From the NCBI GenBank assembly GCA_017539165.1, contig JAFYHN010000085.1, forward strand, positions 18,799 to 82,798: DNA of 64,000 bases, read 5' to 3'. The translations under genes and the position numbers were made by a program. This document shows positions 63,171-64,000 of the stretch, piece after piece (the stretch's first letter is position 1; each line of letters starts with the position of its first letter). The DNA comes from Eubacterium sp. (GTDB lineage: Bacteria; Bacillota; Clostridia; Lachnospirales; Lachnospiraceae). The notes beneath the pieces are model-generated. The model had not been told where the DNA came from. It saw only the letters and a list, made by a program, of their open reading frames with translations, and did not search any database.

Positions 63171-63821
63171 ATGAAAAGAATCAAAAGACTTGCTCTTGGA
63201 ATAAGTATTGCAACACTTATTTCACTTGCAGCTATCCCATCATTCGATAAGGTACCGGGAATACGAGGGGTAATAAGTTCTCAACCCGGATTAGAAAATG
63301 TAAAAGCAGCAAACGTTAAGAAATGGTCTTACATGGCTTACCAGCCTGAAATCCTTGATTTAAATTTCAATTTTAAAAGTTCCAGCAATATGAAACATCT
63401 AGAAAATGAATCTCCCGATGCGTTCTCAGATAAATATATTAAAGAACTCGCAAAAAAATACGGTAAATATCATAAGCTAAAAAATTGTGAATATATGGCA
63501 AAGGCATATGGTAATGGCAGAGGTTTTGGAGATTACCTGTTTATTAAAGGATTCTCGTACTTTGAAGATAATAAAGGTTCAGATAGACCTACGAATGGAA
63601 AGTATGTAGTTAAATGTGATCATCAAGAGTTCTATGAATATTTTAATGAAATGGACAAGTATAACACTTGTATATATCATAACTATGATCCAACTAAAGA
63701 GTGCGTACATTATGCCAAATTCGTCTATGATTCTGGTTGGCGTAGAGATGAATACATTATAACCTATGATGTAGGCAAGCATGTTCTTATAGAAGAACAA
63801 TTCATATACGAGAATTATTAA
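63171..63821 (+). CDS. Exported protein of unknown function
   Basis: 216 aa. A signal peptide is likely (MKRIKRLALGISIATLISLAAI), with mature Tyr/Lys/Asn-rich sequence after about residue 48 (VKAANVKKW). Two cysteines in the mature part may form a disulfide. No family recognised. GGAGG precedes the ATG. Confidence 0.65.
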   Translation: MKRIKRLALGISIATLISLAAIPSFDKVPGIRGVISSQPGLENVKAANVKKWSYMAYQPEILDLNFNFKSSSNMKHLENESPDAFSDKYIKELAKKYGKYHKLKNCEYMAKAYGNGRGFGDYLFIKGFSYFEDNKGSDRPTNGKYVVKCDHQEFYEYFNEMDKYNTCIYHNYDPTKECVHYAKFVYDSGWRRDEYIITYDVGKHVLIEEQFIYENY

Positions 63822-63880
63822 AATCATAAAAAGACGGAGGTGCTTTTGAAGCCCCTCCGTCTCAGACTGTAGACAAAGCC

Positions 63881-63906
63881 GGTTGCGAAACGTAGTTTTC
63901 GCAACC
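63881..63906 (+). terminator. Terminator of the exported-protein gene
   Basis: GGTTGCGAAA pairs with TTTCGCAACC, then GATTTTTCTTTTT. A second stem AGACGGAGG/CCTCCGTCT lies just before it (63832-63862). The last ~90 bp show no feature. Confidence 0.88.
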
Positions 63907-64000
63907 GATTTTTCTTTTTAGGCTTATGCTAAAGCAAAACCGAATGAAAAAGGATTAATTGGTCCTCCTATTATCCCCTTTCTTTGTAACATTTTTGCAA

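Noticed and set aside
1-64000. CRISPR arrays, insertion sequences, tRNA genes, phage genes
   Set aside because: No regularly spaced repeats, transposase or integrase ORFs, terminal repeats or cloverleaf segments were seen on reading; a dedicated tRNA search was not possible.

Overview
The window looks like chromosome from a low-GC Gram-positive Clostridia, most likely a Lachnospiraceae gut anaerobe. The evidence is an A-type RNase P RNA, a dgt-dnaG-rpoD-trmK housekeeping operon of Firmicutes type, strong AGGAGG ribosome sites, TTGACA/TATAAT promoters, a four-subunit ferredoxin-dependent 2-oxoacid oxidoreductase, and several secreted proteins built from InlB-like and cell-wall-binding repeats. 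This assignment is inferred from gene content only.

Layout. 0-7 kb: rnpB, then on the minus strand dgt, dnaG, rpoD, trmK and a TGS-domain nucleoside kinase. 7-12.7 kb: a carbohydrate ABC importer (binding protein, two permeases, DUF624 protein) and a divergent membrane-anchored protein. 12.8-18.7 kb: a likely minus-strand operon with an HD protein, intracellular alpha-amylase, YerC, a CNNM/CorC protein, DUF1836 and an ABC-F ATPase. 18.8-22.8 kb: a zinc-uptake operon (zur, znuA, znuC, znuB, lipoprotein) under two Zur-like palindromes. 22.8-30.2 kb: a LysR regulator, an SpoVK/CbxX AAA ATPase, a small protein, a DUF218 protein and porCDAB. 30.3-33.7 kb: a two-gene envelope-polysaccharide module, a pyruvyltransferase/FrhB fusion and a flippase-like protein.

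33.8-38.2 kb is the most unusual stretch. A five-gene minus-strand cassette encodes two DUF2589 proteins, two small unknown proteins and, last, a protein carrying the scattered catalytic motifs of edema-factor/CyaA/ExoY-type nucleotidyl cyclases. A small HTH regulator sits divergently. One 14-bp near-palindrome, CTGSTAATTASCAG, occurs three times. Each copy supplies the -35 TTAGCA of a promoter with a 17-bp spacer: one for the cassette, one for the regulator, and one for a short minus-strand transcript that carries only a seven-codon ORF before a terminator. This reads as a self-contained, co-regulated and apparently undescribed system.

38.2-50 kb: a 3,163-residue secreted protein with about 19 InlB-like repeats, divergent from a two-component system made of a 7-TM LytS-like kinase and an unusual XRE-receiver fusion regulator. 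50-52.5 kb: bioB behind a sodium:solute symporter, under a promoter that overlaps a BirA-type operator; this makes the symporter a candidate biotin or biotin-precursor transporter. 52.5-60.2 kb: citrate synthase, mnmA, a YkgJ-like protein, a PurO-type IMP cyclohydrolase, a GH25 muramidase and lysA. 60.3-64 kb: a lipoprotein, a small membrane protein, an ArsR regulator, an aldo/keto reductase and an exported protein of unknown function.
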